Shown: in pieces, positions 8,891-17,816 of the stretch
Numbering within the stretch: the first letter of the stretch is position 1
How the letters are laid out: every line of letters starts with the position of its first letter
NCBI RefSeq assembly: GCF_000383975.1
Contig: NZ_KB913017.1
Span: 3,510,265 to 3,574,264, forward strand
Length of the DNA stretch: 64,000 nucleotides
Direction: 5' to 3'
DNA from: Natronorubrum tibetense GA33
GTDB lineage: Archaea > Halobacteriota > Halobacteria > Halobacteriales > Natrialbaceae
The notes under the pieces: model-generated
Seen by the model: the letters and a program-made list of their open reading frames with translations, nothing else
Database searches by the model: none
Told to the model about the DNA's origin: nothing
Made by a program: the position numbers and the translations under genes

Positions 8891-10060
8891 TTAGACCCGC
8901 TCGATGATCGTCGCGATCCCCTGCCCGAAGCCGATACACATCGTCGAGAGCGCGCGATCCTGCCCGGTGCGCTCGAGTTCGTGCGCCAACTTCGTCAACA
9001 GCATCGCGCCGGTCGCCCCCAGCGGGTGGCCGTGGGCGATGGCACCGCCGTTGACGTTGACGTCTTCCCAGGAGACGCCGGTTTCCTCGAGCCAGGCGGC
9101 GACGACCGCGGCGAACGCCTCGTTGACCTCGAAGAGATCGATGTCCTCGAGTTCGAGGTCGGTTTGCTCGAGCACCTGCTCCGTCGCCGGGATCGGGCCG
9201 GTGAGCATCGTGACGGGATCGACGCCGACGACCTCCGTCTGGACGATCCGGGCCATGGGCTCCCAGCCGTGTTCCTCGGCGGCTTCCTCGCTAGCGACCA
9301 GCAGGGCCGAGGAGCCGTCGACGATTCCCGACGAGTTGCCGGGGTGGTGCCGGCCGTTGCCCTCCTCGCGGAACGACAGCGGGAGGTTCGACAGGGTCTC
9401 GAGGTCGGTTGCCGGCCGCGGGTGTTCGTCCTGCTCGACGGTAATCGGCTCGCCCTCGAGTTCGGTTTCGACGGGGACGACCTGATCGTCGTACCGGCCG
9501 TCCTCCCAGGCTTCGCCCCAGCGGCGCTGGGAGTCGACGGCGATCTCGTCGAGTTCCTCGCGGGAGAAGCCGTACTCCTCGGCGATGCGTTCGGCCCCCT
9601 CGCCCTGGTGGGTTAGCTCGTCGAAGTGTTCGAAGTAGGTGTCCGTGACGGCGCTTTTGCCGTCCACGCCGTCGGCCCCGTCGGAACCCATCGGGACGCG
9701 GGTCATGTGCTCGACGCCGCCGGCGATCAGTACGTCGTGCTGGCCGGCCATGACGTTCGCCGCCGCGAAGTTGAGCGCCTGTTGCCCGGAGCCACACATC
9801 CGGTTGAGCTGGACGCCGGGAACGACGTCGCCCCAGCCGGCGACCATCGGCGCGAGCCGGCCGATGTTGAGTCCCTGCTCGTCGATCGGGGAGACGCAGC
9901 CGTAGATCACGTCCTCGATCGTCTCGGGCTCGAAGTCGTTTCGCGCTCGAAGCGCCTCGAGCGGTTTCGCCGCCAGATCCTGCGGGTGCGTGTCGCGGAA
10001 CGAGCCGTCTCGCTTGCCGAAGGGCGTTCGAACCGCGTCGACGATGACTGCCTCGTGCAT
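8891..10060 (-). CDS. Thiolase (acetyl-CoA C-acyltransferase)
   Basis: The 389-residue enzyme (from MHEAVIVDAVRTPFGK) carries all catalytic elements of a degradative or biosynthetic thiolase. The acyl-accepting Cys is residue 89 in NRMCGSGQQA, the active-site His is in GAIAHGHPLGATGA, and the second Cys is in STMCIGFGQG near the C-terminus. NEAFA, also conserved, is present. It should cleave 3-ketoacyl-CoA, or condense two acetyl-CoA molecules. The surrounding ligase, dehydrogenase, hydratase and 3-hydroxyacyl-CoA dehydrogenase genes favour the last step of beta-oxidation. An ATG four codons upstream (10072) is a possible alternative start. Confidence 0.94.
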   Translation of the reverse strand: MHEAVIVDAVRTPFGKRDGSFRDTHPQDLAAKPLEALRARNDFEPETIEDVIYGCVSPIDEQGLNIGRLAPMVAGWGDVVPGVQLNRMCGSGQQALNFAAANVMAGQHDVLIAGGVEHMTRVPMGSDGADGVDGKSAVTDTYFEHFDELTHQGEGAERIAEEYGFSREELDEIAVDSQRRWGEAWEDGRYDDQVVPVETELEGEPITVEQDEHPRPATDLETLSNLPLSFREEGNGRHHPGNSSGIVDGSSALLVASEEAAEEHGWEPMARIVQTEVVGVDPVTMLTGPIPATEQVLEQTDLELEDIDLFEVNEAFAAVVAAWLEETGVSWEDVNVNGGAIAHGHPLGATGAMLLTKLAHELERTGQDRALSTMCIGFGQGIATIIERV

Positions 10061-10189
10061 GGTATAGATCACCTACCACGGCGAGCCTGAAAATCGTTCG
10101 GTTCAGTCGGTCCGCGACTGACCCGCTGTCGGATCGCTTTGCCACTGTCTGCCCGCTGCATCACTGTCAACCCGTCGTCTCCGGCGCAT

Positions 10190-11188
10190 CTACGCCGACT
10201 CGTAGTATCGAACCCCGTCCTCGAGGCGCGACCGAACCGCCCCCTCTCGCTCGAGGTACTCGAGCGCGCCGACGATTTCGGGGAGCACCCGCGCCCGTTC
10301 GCCGAAGCTGTCGGTTAACTCGTCCGCGAGTTCCGTTGCGGTGGTGGTCTCCTCGCGGCCCTCGAGAGCGTCGGCGCAGCCGTCGATCCGGTCCTCGAGG
10401 TCCGCGATCGACCGTTCGACGGTCTCGTGATAGCGCTCGTGAACCGGACCGTGGCCGGGATAGACGCGGTCGAAATCGTACCGCTGCAGTCGCTCGAGGG
10501 CGTCGATAAAGGCGAGAACACAGTCGCGGACGCCGTCGTCGAAATTGACGTGGATGGCCGCCGCGCGGAACGGTTCGACGGCCATATCGCCGGCGAAGAC
10601 GACCCGTTCGTCGCCGAGCGTCGTCCCGTAACAGTGGTGAGTGACGTGGTGGCCCGGCGTGTAGATGGGATCGAACTCCTGGTTTCCGACGCGTATCGGC
10701 TCGTCGCCGTCGAACCAGACGTCGACCGCCTCGAGCGTCAGGGCGTCGCGATTCGATTCGTGGGCCTCGAGCAGCCGGTCGATCGCGGACTCGATGTACG
10801 CCGGATCGACCCCTGCTTCGGCCAGATTCCGCCTCGTCGCGGCTTCGACGGTCTCGATATCCCGCGCGAAGCGCTCTCGGATCCGTGTCGGCGCGTGAAC
10901 GGTCGGGTCGCCGGCCTCGAGCAGTGCTTCGATCTGCCCGACGTGATCCGTGTGCGAGTGAGTGAGCAACAGATGGTCGATGTCTTCCGGGACGTAGCCG
11001 TGGCTGTCGAGTCCGTCGATCAGCTCCGCTCGCCCCTGTTCGCCGGCCATTCCGGCGTCGATCAGGATCGGTTCGTCACCGGCGAGGAGATACGCCGCCG
11101 CGTGGCCCGGCGGCCAGTCGACGGTGAACTCGAGGCGGTGTGCGCGTGACTGGTCGTCCGCCGCGTCCGGTCGATTCGGCCCTGACAC
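10190..11188 (-). CDS. Metallo-beta-lactamase-fold hydrolase
   Basis: The longer open frame starts with 84 residues without family features. A GTG at 11188 gives 332 residues, exactly the length of its paralogue at 32633-33631, so that start is chosen. The metal-binding motif THSHTDHVGQIEAL, GHHVTHHC and the final Asp/His pair (FAGDMA, YPGHGPVHE) mark a binuclear zinc hydrolase. The C-terminal 100 residues look like a winged-helix module of the LACTB2-like type. Both paralogues start with LEF-x2-(D/E)WPP-x-HAAAYLL and both lie near acyl-CoA genes, so a thioesterase or lactone-hydrolase role is possible but unproved. Confidence 0.85.
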   Translation of the reverse strand: MSGPNRPDAADDQSRAHRLEFTVDWPPGHAAAYLLAGDEPILIDAGMAGEQGRAELIDGLDSHGYVPEDIDHLLLTHSHTDHVGQIEALLEAGDPTVHAPTRIRERFARDIETVEAATRRNLAEAGVDPAYIESAIDRLLEAHESNRDALTLEAVDVWFDGDEPIRVGNQEFDPIYTPGHHVTHHCYGTTLGDERVVFAGDMAVEPFRAAAIHVNFDDGVRDCVLAFIDALERLQRYDFDRVYPGHGPVHERYHETVERSIADLEDRIDGCADALEGREETTTATELADELTDSFGERARVLPEIVGALEYLEREGAVRSRLEDGVRYYESA

Positions 11189-11321
11189 GACCCCACATAC
11201 GAACGCCGCCGATGAGACGCTTTGTGACCCGGCAAGCCTTACACGACGCCTGGGTCGTCTCCGGCATCGATTGCCGGCCCGATCCGTGTACTTATTTGGT
11301 GACCGATCGTGAGTATCCGTC

Positions 11322-12119
11322 ATGGACGACAACCTCGATACGGTCCTGGTAGAGTTCGACGACGAAACCGGCGTCGGCACGCTCACGATGAATCGACCGG
11401 ACGCGCTCAACGCGCTCAGCGGACAGCTCAGAGACGACATCGTCGCCGGCCTGCAGCAACTCGAAGCCGAGAACGACGATGCCGAGGGAATCGCCCTGCG
11501 CGCCGTCGTCCTCGAGGGTGCCGGCGAGAAGGCTTTCTGTGCCGGTGCGGATATCGGCGGCTTCTCGGACGAGTCGGCGGGTGCTACGTCAGCGCCCTCC
11601 CACTACGATTTCGTCCGCGAGTTCCCGGTGCCCGTCATCGCCAAGATCGACGGCTACTGTCTGGGTGGCGGCCTCGAGACCGCACTCGCGTGTGACTTCC
11701 GACTGGCAAGCGAGGGCAGCACGTTCGGCTTCCCGGAGGTCAACCTCGGTATCCTCCCCGGTGCCGGCGGCGTCCAGTACGTCTCGAAACTCGCCGGCCC
11801 GTCCGTCGCGAAGGAACTCGCGATGTTCGGGAACCACATCTCGGCCGAGCGCGCCGCCGAGGAAGGTATCATCAACCACGTCTACGACGAGGACGCGTTC
11901 GACGACGAGGTCGAGGCGTTCGTCACCGAACTCGCCGGACAGGCCCCGCTCTCGATTCAGGCGATCAAGAAATCCGCGGATATGGCGGTTCACTCGGGAC
12001 TCGAGGAGGGGATCGCCTACGACGGCCAGCTCTTCGCGGAGCTGCTGAAGACCGAAGACCACGCAGAAGGTGCCGCCGCGTTCGGCGAGGACCGCGAGCC
12101 CGAGTTCCAGGGCAAGTAG
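11322..12119 (+). CDS. Enoyl-CoA hydratase/isomerase (crotonase family)
   Basis: The 265-residue protein has the crotonase layout. The oxyanion-hole segment GEKAFCAGADIGGF lies near residue 68 and the second oxyanion segment GYCLGGGLETALACD near residue 111. A glutamate in FPEVNLGILPGAGG (about residue 138) corresponds to the catalytic Glu of hydratases. It hydrates trans-2-enoyl-CoA in beta-oxidation. It diverges from the metallo-hydrolase gene, converges on the 3-hydroxyacyl-CoA dehydrogenase gene that would act next on its product, and is followed after 46 bp by repeat A2. Confidence 0.94.
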   Translation: MDDNLDTVLVEFDDETGVGTLTMNRPDALNALSGQLRDDIVAGLQQLEAENDDAEGIALRAVVLEGAGEKAFCAGADIGGFSDESAGATSAPSHYDFVREFPVPVIAKIDGYCLGGGLETALACDFRLASEGSTFGFPEVNLGILPGAGGVQYVSKLAGPSVAKELAMFGNHISAERAAEEGIINHVYDEDAFDDEVEAFVTELAGQAPLSIQAIKKSADMAVHSGLEEGIAYDGQLFAELLKTEDHAEGAAAFGEDREPEFQGK

Positions 12120-12164
12120 ACGGTCGGACGGGCGATCTCCAACTCGTTACTGTCGAACCAGACC

Positions 12165-12340
12165 ACGTGCGGTGGCGCGCGCTGTCGATCGGACCCGAGC
12201 AGTGCGAGGTTCGAACGGAGTGAGAACCTCGGGAAGCGAACGGTGTGAACCGTGAGCGAAAGCGAGGGGCGATCGACAACACTGCGCGAGGGATGAGCGA
12301 GTGAACGCGTGAACGAGCGAATCGGCTGGGGAGGATGTGG
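12165..12340 (+). repeat. Repeat family A, copy A2
   Basis: The copy starts at ACGTGCGGTGGCGCGCGCTG and ends with AATCGGCTGGGGAGGATGTG; weaker similarity continues to about 12365 (GCCAGCGTGA). Inside are a GCGAGGGATGAG box and variable hairpins, for example CGAGGTTC...GAACCTCG and ACGGT-GTGA-ACCGT. It follows the enoyl-CoA hydratase in the sense direction and faces the inverted copy A3. No gene lies in 12120-12670. Confidence 0.8.
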
Positions 12341-12475
12341 TATCCCTCGCTGCCAGCGTGAATGTTGTACTCACCTGTACCGGTACGAGTACGGCTACTG
12401 GCCACTCCATATGCAATTCGACGAACTACTCTTTCGATGTGGCAAGCACACTACTCACACTGGCAACGGTGATTT

Positions 12476-12591
12476 CCACGTCCTCCCCAGCCGATTCGGT
12501 CAGTCACTACGTTCCTTCCCTCATCCCTCGCGCAGCTTCGTGCCGCGGTTCGTCGATGACGAACCCCGGCACAGCGCGCGCCACCGCACGT
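12476..12591 (-). repeat. Repeat family A, copy A3 (inverted)
   Basis: Read on the minus strand it runs from ACGTGCGGTGGCGCGCGCTG to AATCGGCTGGGGAGGACGTG, with the internal GCGAGGGATGAG box. It lies 80 bp after the stop of the minus-strand 3-hydroxyacyl-CoA dehydrogenase gene, in the sense direction. It is shorter than A2 and A4 because one variable hairpin block is missing. Confidence 0.8.
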
Positions 12592-12670
12592 CGGGTCATC
12601 GATTCGCCGAATAGGGCGTTCACTCGAGCGTCTCGCTCGCCGGAAAATAACGACGGCTACTGCAGCGATC

Positions 12671-13408
12671 CTAGTCCCATTCCTCGCCGATACCGCGCAG
12701 CGAGAACGGTCCAACGGGGAGGTTGTACCCCTCCTCGAGCGCCGTATCAACCTGCTCCTCCGTCGCGATCCCTTCGTCGACGATTTTCTGGGCCTCGGCG
12801 CGCATCGCCGCGTGACAGCGGTTTGCAATGAAGCCGTAGGAGCCCGGATCGTCGTCGATGGTGACTCGCGTCTTGTCGAGTTCGTCGACCAGTTCCTCGG
12901 CGCGTTCGACCACCGCCTCGTCGGTCTCGGGGGCTTTCACGACTTCGACCATCGACATGATCGGGACCGGGTTGAAAAAGTGCATCACGGCTACGCGCGA
13001 GGGGTCCGAGACGGCGTTCGCGATTGAGGTCACGGAGAAGCCGCTCGTGTTCGAGTACAGCGGCTGGTCGTCGGTGACCGCATCCAGGTCGCGAAAGACT
13101 TGGCCCTTGATCGAGAGCTTCTCGGTGACGGCCTCGATGACGAACTCGGTACCGTCGGTCGCTTCCTCGAGATCCGTCGTGAACGTGAGTCGCTCGAGCG
13201 TCTCCGCCTTCTCCGCCTCGGAGAGGTAGCCGCCCTCGACGGCGTCGTTGAGACCGTAATTCCCCTCGACGATGCGTTCTTCAGCCTCTGCGGCCAGTTC
13301 TTCATTGATTTCCCGGACGCGAACGTCGTAGCCGTTGCGGGCGAGTACCTGCGCGATTCCAGCACCCATGATGCCGCCGCCGACGACGGCCGCTGCTTCT
13401 TGTGCCAT
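12671..13408 (-). CDS. 3-Hydroxyacyl-CoA dehydrogenase, short form
   Basis: From the ATG of MAQEAAAVVGGGIM the protein has 245 residues. It has the NAD-binding GGGIMGAGIA motif, the SNTSGFSVTSIA segment and the catalytic-site MHFFNPVPIM (His and Asn region) of the HAD family. It oxidises 3-hydroxyacyl-CoA to 3-ketoacyl-CoA. The usual single-domain enzyme is about 280-290 residues; this one stops soon after NLPVGPFSL in the C-terminal domain, so it is about 40 residues short. No frameshifted continuation was noticed downstream. It converges on the enoyl-CoA hydratase gene. Confidence 0.9.
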   Translation of the reverse strand: MAQEAAAVVGGGIMGAGIAQVLARNGYDVRVREINEELAAEAEERIVEGNYGLNDAVEGGYLSEAEKAETLERLTFTTDLEEATDGTEFVIEAVTEKLSIKGQVFRDLDAVTDDQPLYSNTSGFSVTSIANAVSDPSRVAVMHFFNPVPIMSMVEVVKAPETDEAVVERAEELVDELDKTRVTIDDDPGSYGFIANRCHAAMRAEAQKIVDEGIATEEQVDTALEEGYNLPVGPFSLRGIGEEWD

Positions 13409-13519
13409 GTCTACAAACTCCACAGTAGCAGTGTTAACGGTTTCGACTGGTCTCCGCGGTTTTCGCGGGCGGAGAGCGGGACAGTCCGAACCGGATCCGA
13501 CGGTCGATACTGAAACGCA

Positions 13520-14809
13520 TCAGTCCGCGTTCACGGTGGACGTGGTGACCTTCGGGTTCCGGAGCAACGGAACGGAGACGACCAGCAGACAGCTGAAGAC
13601 GAGCGCGGCACAGAGCGCGTAGGTCCACTGGAAGCCGATCGCGTCGACGGCTGGCAGCGCGACGAGCGGGCCGAGACTCAATCCGATATCCCCCATCACG
13701 TTGTAGACGCCGCCCATCCGACCGAGTTCGTCGCCGGGCGTCAGATCGCCCAGGATCGCCATGAGCGCGGGTGCGGCGGCCCCCATTCCGAGCCCGATGA
13801 GGAAGATCGCCGCGAACAGGGCCTCGAGCGTGGGTACGTATGCGATAATCAGGAAGCCGACGCTCATCGCACAGAACGCGGGCAGCGTCAGCAGCGTTCG
13901 GTCGTTGACGCGGTCCGAGACCCGTCCCATGATCACCGTCGTCGTCCCGGACGTGAGCACGCCGACGGCCATGACGACGCCGCTGACGCCCGCCGCCTCG
14001 AGCAGGGAAATCTCGAGACCGAAGTCGTTCGCGAACCGCGCGAGCGTCGCGAGGATGACCCCGCCCCAGAGAAACTGGAGGGTGAAGTTGCCGAAGCCGA
14101 TCACGAGCACAGCGGGACGCCCGCGGAGCAGCGTGGGAAGTTCCCGCAGTTTCGCGGATTTGGTGTCGGCCCCGCCGTGGACATCGGGGAGGACGAGCGT
14201 CGCGACGGTGCCGGCGATCAGTGCGAGGATCCCGGCGGCGAGGAAGGCGATCTCCATGCTCGCGACGTCGGTCAGCACGCCCCCGAGGATGAGTCCGGTC
14301 GGGAAGCCGAGCGATTGCCCGCCGCGCAGGTAGCCGACCCAGCGGCCGCGATTGTTCGACGTCGTCACGAAGGTGACCGTCGCGAACGCGCCGATGAAGA
14401 CGAATGCGCTGCCGATCCCCCAGAACAGCCTCGAGAGGACGAAGACGAGTCCAGGAAGCGAGACCTGCCCGAACCACGGGAGCGTCCCGACGACGATTTC
14501 GGGCGTGTAGAGTCCGAGGATGTAGCCGAAGGGCGCAAGCGCCTGCGTAAAGAGCCCGACAATCATCGGCGTTCGCGCGCCGACGCGGTCGATGATCGTC
14601 CCGGCCGGCGTGTTCATGAACAGTCGCGCGATGCGGTTGGCCGAGAGGATCACGCTGAGCATCAGCGTCGAGATAATCAGCCGCTCGTCGAGCAGCGGCA
14701 GCGTCGGAAAGGCGACGCCGGTAGCGACGCCACCGAAGAAGATCCCACCGATGACCGCGAGGGCGACCGTCCTGATCTCGCCGGGCGAGTACGTGTCGTC
14801 GTCGGTCAT
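13520..14809 (-). CDS. Major facilitator superfamily transporter
   Basis: The 429-residue protein shows about twelve hydrophobic segments, starting with one at residues 13-35. It carries the MFS loop-2/3 signature as RLFMNTPAGTIIDRVGARTP (G-x3-D-R-x-G-x-R type) and a related GRVSDRVNDR motif between helices 8 and 9. The long middle loop is acidic and hydrophilic. MFS proteins move small molecules, often with proton or sodium coupling. The substrate is not visible in the sequence. Its position between acyl-CoA genes suggests import of an acid substrate or export of a toxic one, neither of which can be chosen from sequence. Confidence 0.88.
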   Translation of the reverse strand: MTDDDTYSPGEIRTVALAVIGGIFFGGVATGVAFPTLPLLDERLIISTLMLSVILSANRIARLFMNTPAGTIIDRVGARTPMIVGLFTQALAPFGYILGLYTPEIVVGTLPWFGQVSLPGLVFVLSRLFWGIGSAFVFIGAFATVTFVTTSNNRGRWVGYLRGGQSLGFPTGLILGGVLTDVASMEIAFLAAGILALIAGTVATLVLPDVHGGADTKSAKLRELPTLLRGRPAVLVIGFGNFTLQFLWGGVILATLARFANDFGLEISLLEAAGVSGVVMAVGVLTSGTTTVIMGRVSDRVNDRTLLTLPAFCAMSVGFLIIAYVPTLEALFAAIFLIGLGMGAAAPALMAILGDLTPGDELGRMGGVYNVMGDIGLSLGPLVALPAVDAIGFQWTYALCAALVFSCLLVVSVPLLRNPKVTTSTVNAD

Positions 14810-15010
14810 CGAGTTCGGTTCACCGTTTCGGTCTCGCTGTGTTCAAGGTTGTGTTCGAGTAGTGTGGCGATTGCCGGTTCTCGCTGCCGTCCTGTGGATT
14901 GCCGTGGTCGCTGTTGGCAGATCTCGATCTGGATTCCGTTCCGGAGCCAACGCACGGACGGCCGTTCCGGAGCCGAAACGAACGGCCGGCGTAATACCAC
15001 GGGTGTCGCC

Positions 15011-16603
15011 TCATTCGGTGTCGTAGGTCTCCCGAAACTCCTCCCGAAGGATCGTCTTTCGGATCTTGCCGCTCCCGGTCTTGGGTAGTTCCTCGCGAAC
15101 CTCGACGTAGCGCGGATGTTTATACGGGGCGAGTTCGCCGAGGACGTACGCTTCGACCTCGTCCGCCTCGAGCGACTCCCCGTCCGTCGGGACGACCGCC
15201 GCGGCGACCGTCTCTCCCCGGCGCTCGTCGGGGACGCCGAAGACCGCGGCCTCGAGCACCGCCGGGTGGTCGTAGAGCGCATTCTCGATCTCGCGGGGGT
15301 AGACGTTGTACCCCGCCGTGAGGATCATCTCCTTCTCGCGGCCCTTGATGTAGTAGTAGTTGTCCGCGTCTCGGGAGCCGATGTCGCCGCTCCGGAAGAA
15401 CCCATCTTCGGTGAACACCGCCTCGTTGGCCTCGGGGTTCTCGTAGTAGCCCTTCATCACCTGCGGGCCGGCGATGAGGATCTCGCCCTCCTCGCCGACG
15501 CCGACCTCCTCGCCGTCCTCGTCGACGATCTTCGAGCGCGTGTGGCCGACGGGCTGGCCGACACTGCCCGGCCGATTCCCGAGCGTCGACCAGCGGACGG
15601 TGTGCGTCGCCGCCGTCGTCTCGGTCAGCCCGTACCCCTCCGAGAGCGACACCCCGAACGTCTCCTCGAACTCCCGTTGTACCGGCTTCGGCAGTTTGTC
15701 GCCACCCTGTCCGGCCCGTACCAGCGCCTCGAGATCGTATTCGTCCGGATCGTAGGCCTCGAGCAAGTCGTTGAACATGGTCGCGACCCCGACGAATGCG
15801 GGGATGTCGTGCTTTTCGAGGAGTTCGAGCACCCGTTCTGGGTTCCACTGATCGGGCCGCATAAGGTGTAACGTCCGACCGGCACACAGCGAGGCCATCA
15901 TCTGGAGCAGCCCCGTGATGTGGTACATCGGGAGGATAATCAGCCCGTCGCCTTTGATGGGGCTCGCGCTGTAACTCGAGACGCTCTGTGCGATCTGCAC
16001 TCGGAAGTTGCGATGGGTGAGCAGGACTCCTTTGGGATTCCCCGTCGTCCCCGACGTGTACGGCTGGAGCAACACGTCGTCGTCCGATCGTTCGACAAGG
16101 TCACCGTCGACATCGGTTGCCCGATCACTTGCTGCGAGTTCGGAAAGCGATGCGTGACTGCTGTCGACGCTCGTGCTGACGATTTCGGTCTCGAGGTCCG
16201 CGACAGCACTCACGACGTGCTCGCTGGCCTCGCCCGCAACGACGATGGCCGTCGCGTCGGCGTGGTCGACCTGGTACTCGATTTCGCGGCGGCGATAGGC
16301 CGGGTTCAACGGACTTGCGACGATTCCGCCCCGACAGCACGCCCAAATGACCGCACAGAACGCGATGCCGTTCGGGATGTAGACGCAGACGCGGTCTTCG
16401 GGCTCAAGTCCGAGCGCTCGGAAACCGTGTGTGTATCGTTCGACGAGGTCGGCGAACGCCCGATACGTAACGGTCTCGCCGGCGTGCTCGATCGCAATCT
16501 GGTCGGGCCGTTCGGCGACCGCTCTGTCCAGTAGTCGGGCGACGTTACCGTCGTACGGCGACTCGAGGAGCGTCTCCGCTGGAACCAGCTCGAGGTCCTC
16601 CAT
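15011..16603 (-). CDS. AMP-forming acyl-CoA ligase, second paralogue
   Basis: This 530-residue enzyme has LQPYTSGTTGNPKGV near residue 182, EGYGLTETTAATHT, RSGDIGSRD, REKEMILTAGYNVYPREIE and the terminal catalytic Lys in TGSGKIRK. It shares its overall design with the ligase at 5431-7008 but the two differ substantially in sequence, so they probably prefer different acids. It is transcribed away from the divergent region to its right and sits beside an SDR gene in the same direction. The ATG at 16603 leads directly into MEDLELVPAETLL, a normal N-terminus. Confidence 0.93.
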   Translation of the reverse strand: MEDLELVPAETLLESPYDGNVARLLDRAVAERPDQIAIEHAGETVTYRAFADLVERYTHGFRALGLEPEDRVCVYIPNGIAFCAVIWACCRGGIVASPLNPAYRRREIEYQVDHADATAIVVAGEASEHVVSAVADLETEIVSTSVDSSHASLSELAASDRATDVDGDLVERSDDDVLLQPYTSGTTGNPKGVLLTHRNFRVQIAQSVSSYSASPIKGDGLIILPMYHITGLLQMMASLCAGRTLHLMRPDQWNPERVLELLEKHDIPAFVGVATMFNDLLEAYDPDEYDLEALVRAGQGGDKLPKPVQREFEETFGVSLSEGYGLTETTAATHTVRWSTLGNRPGSVGQPVGHTRSKIVDEDGEEVGVGEEGEILIAGPQVMKGYYENPEANEAVFTEDGFFRSGDIGSRDADNYYYIKGREKEMILTAGYNVYPREIENALYDHPAVLEAAVFGVPDERRGETVAAAVVPTDGESLEADEVEAYVLGELAPYKHPRYVEVREELPKTGSGKIRKTILREEFRETYDTE

Positions 16604-16691
16604 ATGACAGCAGATTTGTCGATAACACTGAAAAGCGTATGGGTTCTGGTAACATGGGTCGATCTAGGGATCGAGTACGGACTCGATCACC

Positions 16692-17465
16692 TCACTCCGA
16701 GAGTCGCGGCGTTCCCTTGATCGTCATCGTTTCGCCGACGATGTACGACGAGGCGGGACTGGCAAGGAACTGCGCGAGGTCGGCGACCTCCTCGGGGGTA
16801 CCGATCGTTCGATCGGCGGTCGTCCGGTCGATCTCGGCGGCGTCGTCCTCGACGCCCATCTGGGACTTGACGCCCTCCGTCGCGACCAGACCGGGCGCGA
16901 TGCAGTTGACCCAGACGTCGTCTTCGGCCCAGTCAGCCGCCAGCGACGACGTGAAGTTGATGACCGCGGCCTTCGCGGCCCCGTAGGGGCTCATCCGTCT
17001 CGAGCCGCGCTGGCCGGCGACGCTCGCGATGTTGATGATCTTGCCGCCGCCGTTCTCGCGCATGTACGCCCCCGCGGCCTGACAGCCGTGGAACGTGCCG
17101 TGGAGGTTGATGTCCACGATGGTCTTCCAGCCGTTTTCGCTGATTTCCGCCACCGGTGCCTGAAAGCTCGCCCCGGCGTTGTTGATGAACACGTCGAGCG
17201 AGCCGAACTCCTCGACGGTGCGCTCGACCAGGTCGTCGACCGATTCGCGGTCCCGGACGTCGCACTCGACGGCGATCGCTCGGCCGTCCGCCTCGCTCTC
17301 GTTGATCCCGTTCGCGACGGGGTCGACGTTCTCGAGTTCGCGGGACGTGACGACCACGTTCGCGCCGTCGTCGGCGAACCGTTCGACCATCGCCTTCCCC
17401 AGGCCGCTCGAGGAGCCGGTGACGATGGCCGTCCGGCCCTCGAGGCTGAACTGGCTGGTCGTCAT
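16692..17465 (-). CDS. Short-chain dehydrogenase/reductase
   Basis: The start is the ATG of MTTSQFSLEGRTAIV at 17465 (257 residues); the much longer open frame upstream is antisense to the MaoC gene. The cofactor motif TGSSSGLGKAM, NNAGASF, and the catalytic Ser plus YGAAK (INIASVAGQRG...SPYGAAKAA) are complete. An acidic residue after the second strand is not obvious and an SRE sequence follows it, so NADP may be the cofactor. It is tandem with an acyl-CoA ligase, 88 bp upstream of the ligase end, and divergent from the MaoC gene. A 3-ketoacyl or 3-hydroxyacyl substrate is plausible. Confidence 0.92.
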   Translation of the reverse strand: MTTSQFSLEGRTAIVTGSSSGLGKAMVERFADDGANVVVTSRELENVDPVANGINESEADGRAIAVECDVRDRESVDDLVERTVEEFGSLDVFINNAGASFQAPVAEISENGWKTIVDINLHGTFHGCQAAGAYMRENGGGKIINIASVAGQRGSRRMSPYGAAKAAVINFTSSLAADWAEDDVWVNCIAPGLVATEGVKSQMGVEDDAAEIDRTTADRTIGTPEEVADLAQFLASPASSYIVGETMTIKGTPRLSE

Positions 17466-17816
17466 CGGCGTCCCCCATCGATCGATCGACTCGCTACCGA
17501 CGGTGCTGTGGCAGTTGCTGACATCGTGCACACGTCGGTTCGACGATCCGTCTGATAAGTCATTCGACCGGTCAGGGCTCGAGCGGTGATCGTCGGCCAT
17601 CGCGCGTGGGGAACTCGAGAGATGGGCGGCTACCGCACGAGACGGACGAGCAACGAAATCACCCGTGAAGAATACAATTATGGGTGCCGTCGAGAAACCA
17701 CCTCGACATGGACCGAACCCGGATCGGGACCCCGTCCCGAACGCGGCCGACGGATCGCCAGTGCGGACCACCGCGGTGCAGGCTCGCTCGAGGTGTCGTC
17801 CGTGCCGAATAAGCCG
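17466..17816. other. Divergent promoter region, SDR and MaoC genes
   Basis: About 350 bp without a gene lie between the divergent SDR (minus) and MaoC (plus) starts. An AT-rich patch near 17655-17685 is a candidate core promoter for the MaoC gene. No strong palindrome was noticed. Confidence 0.4.
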
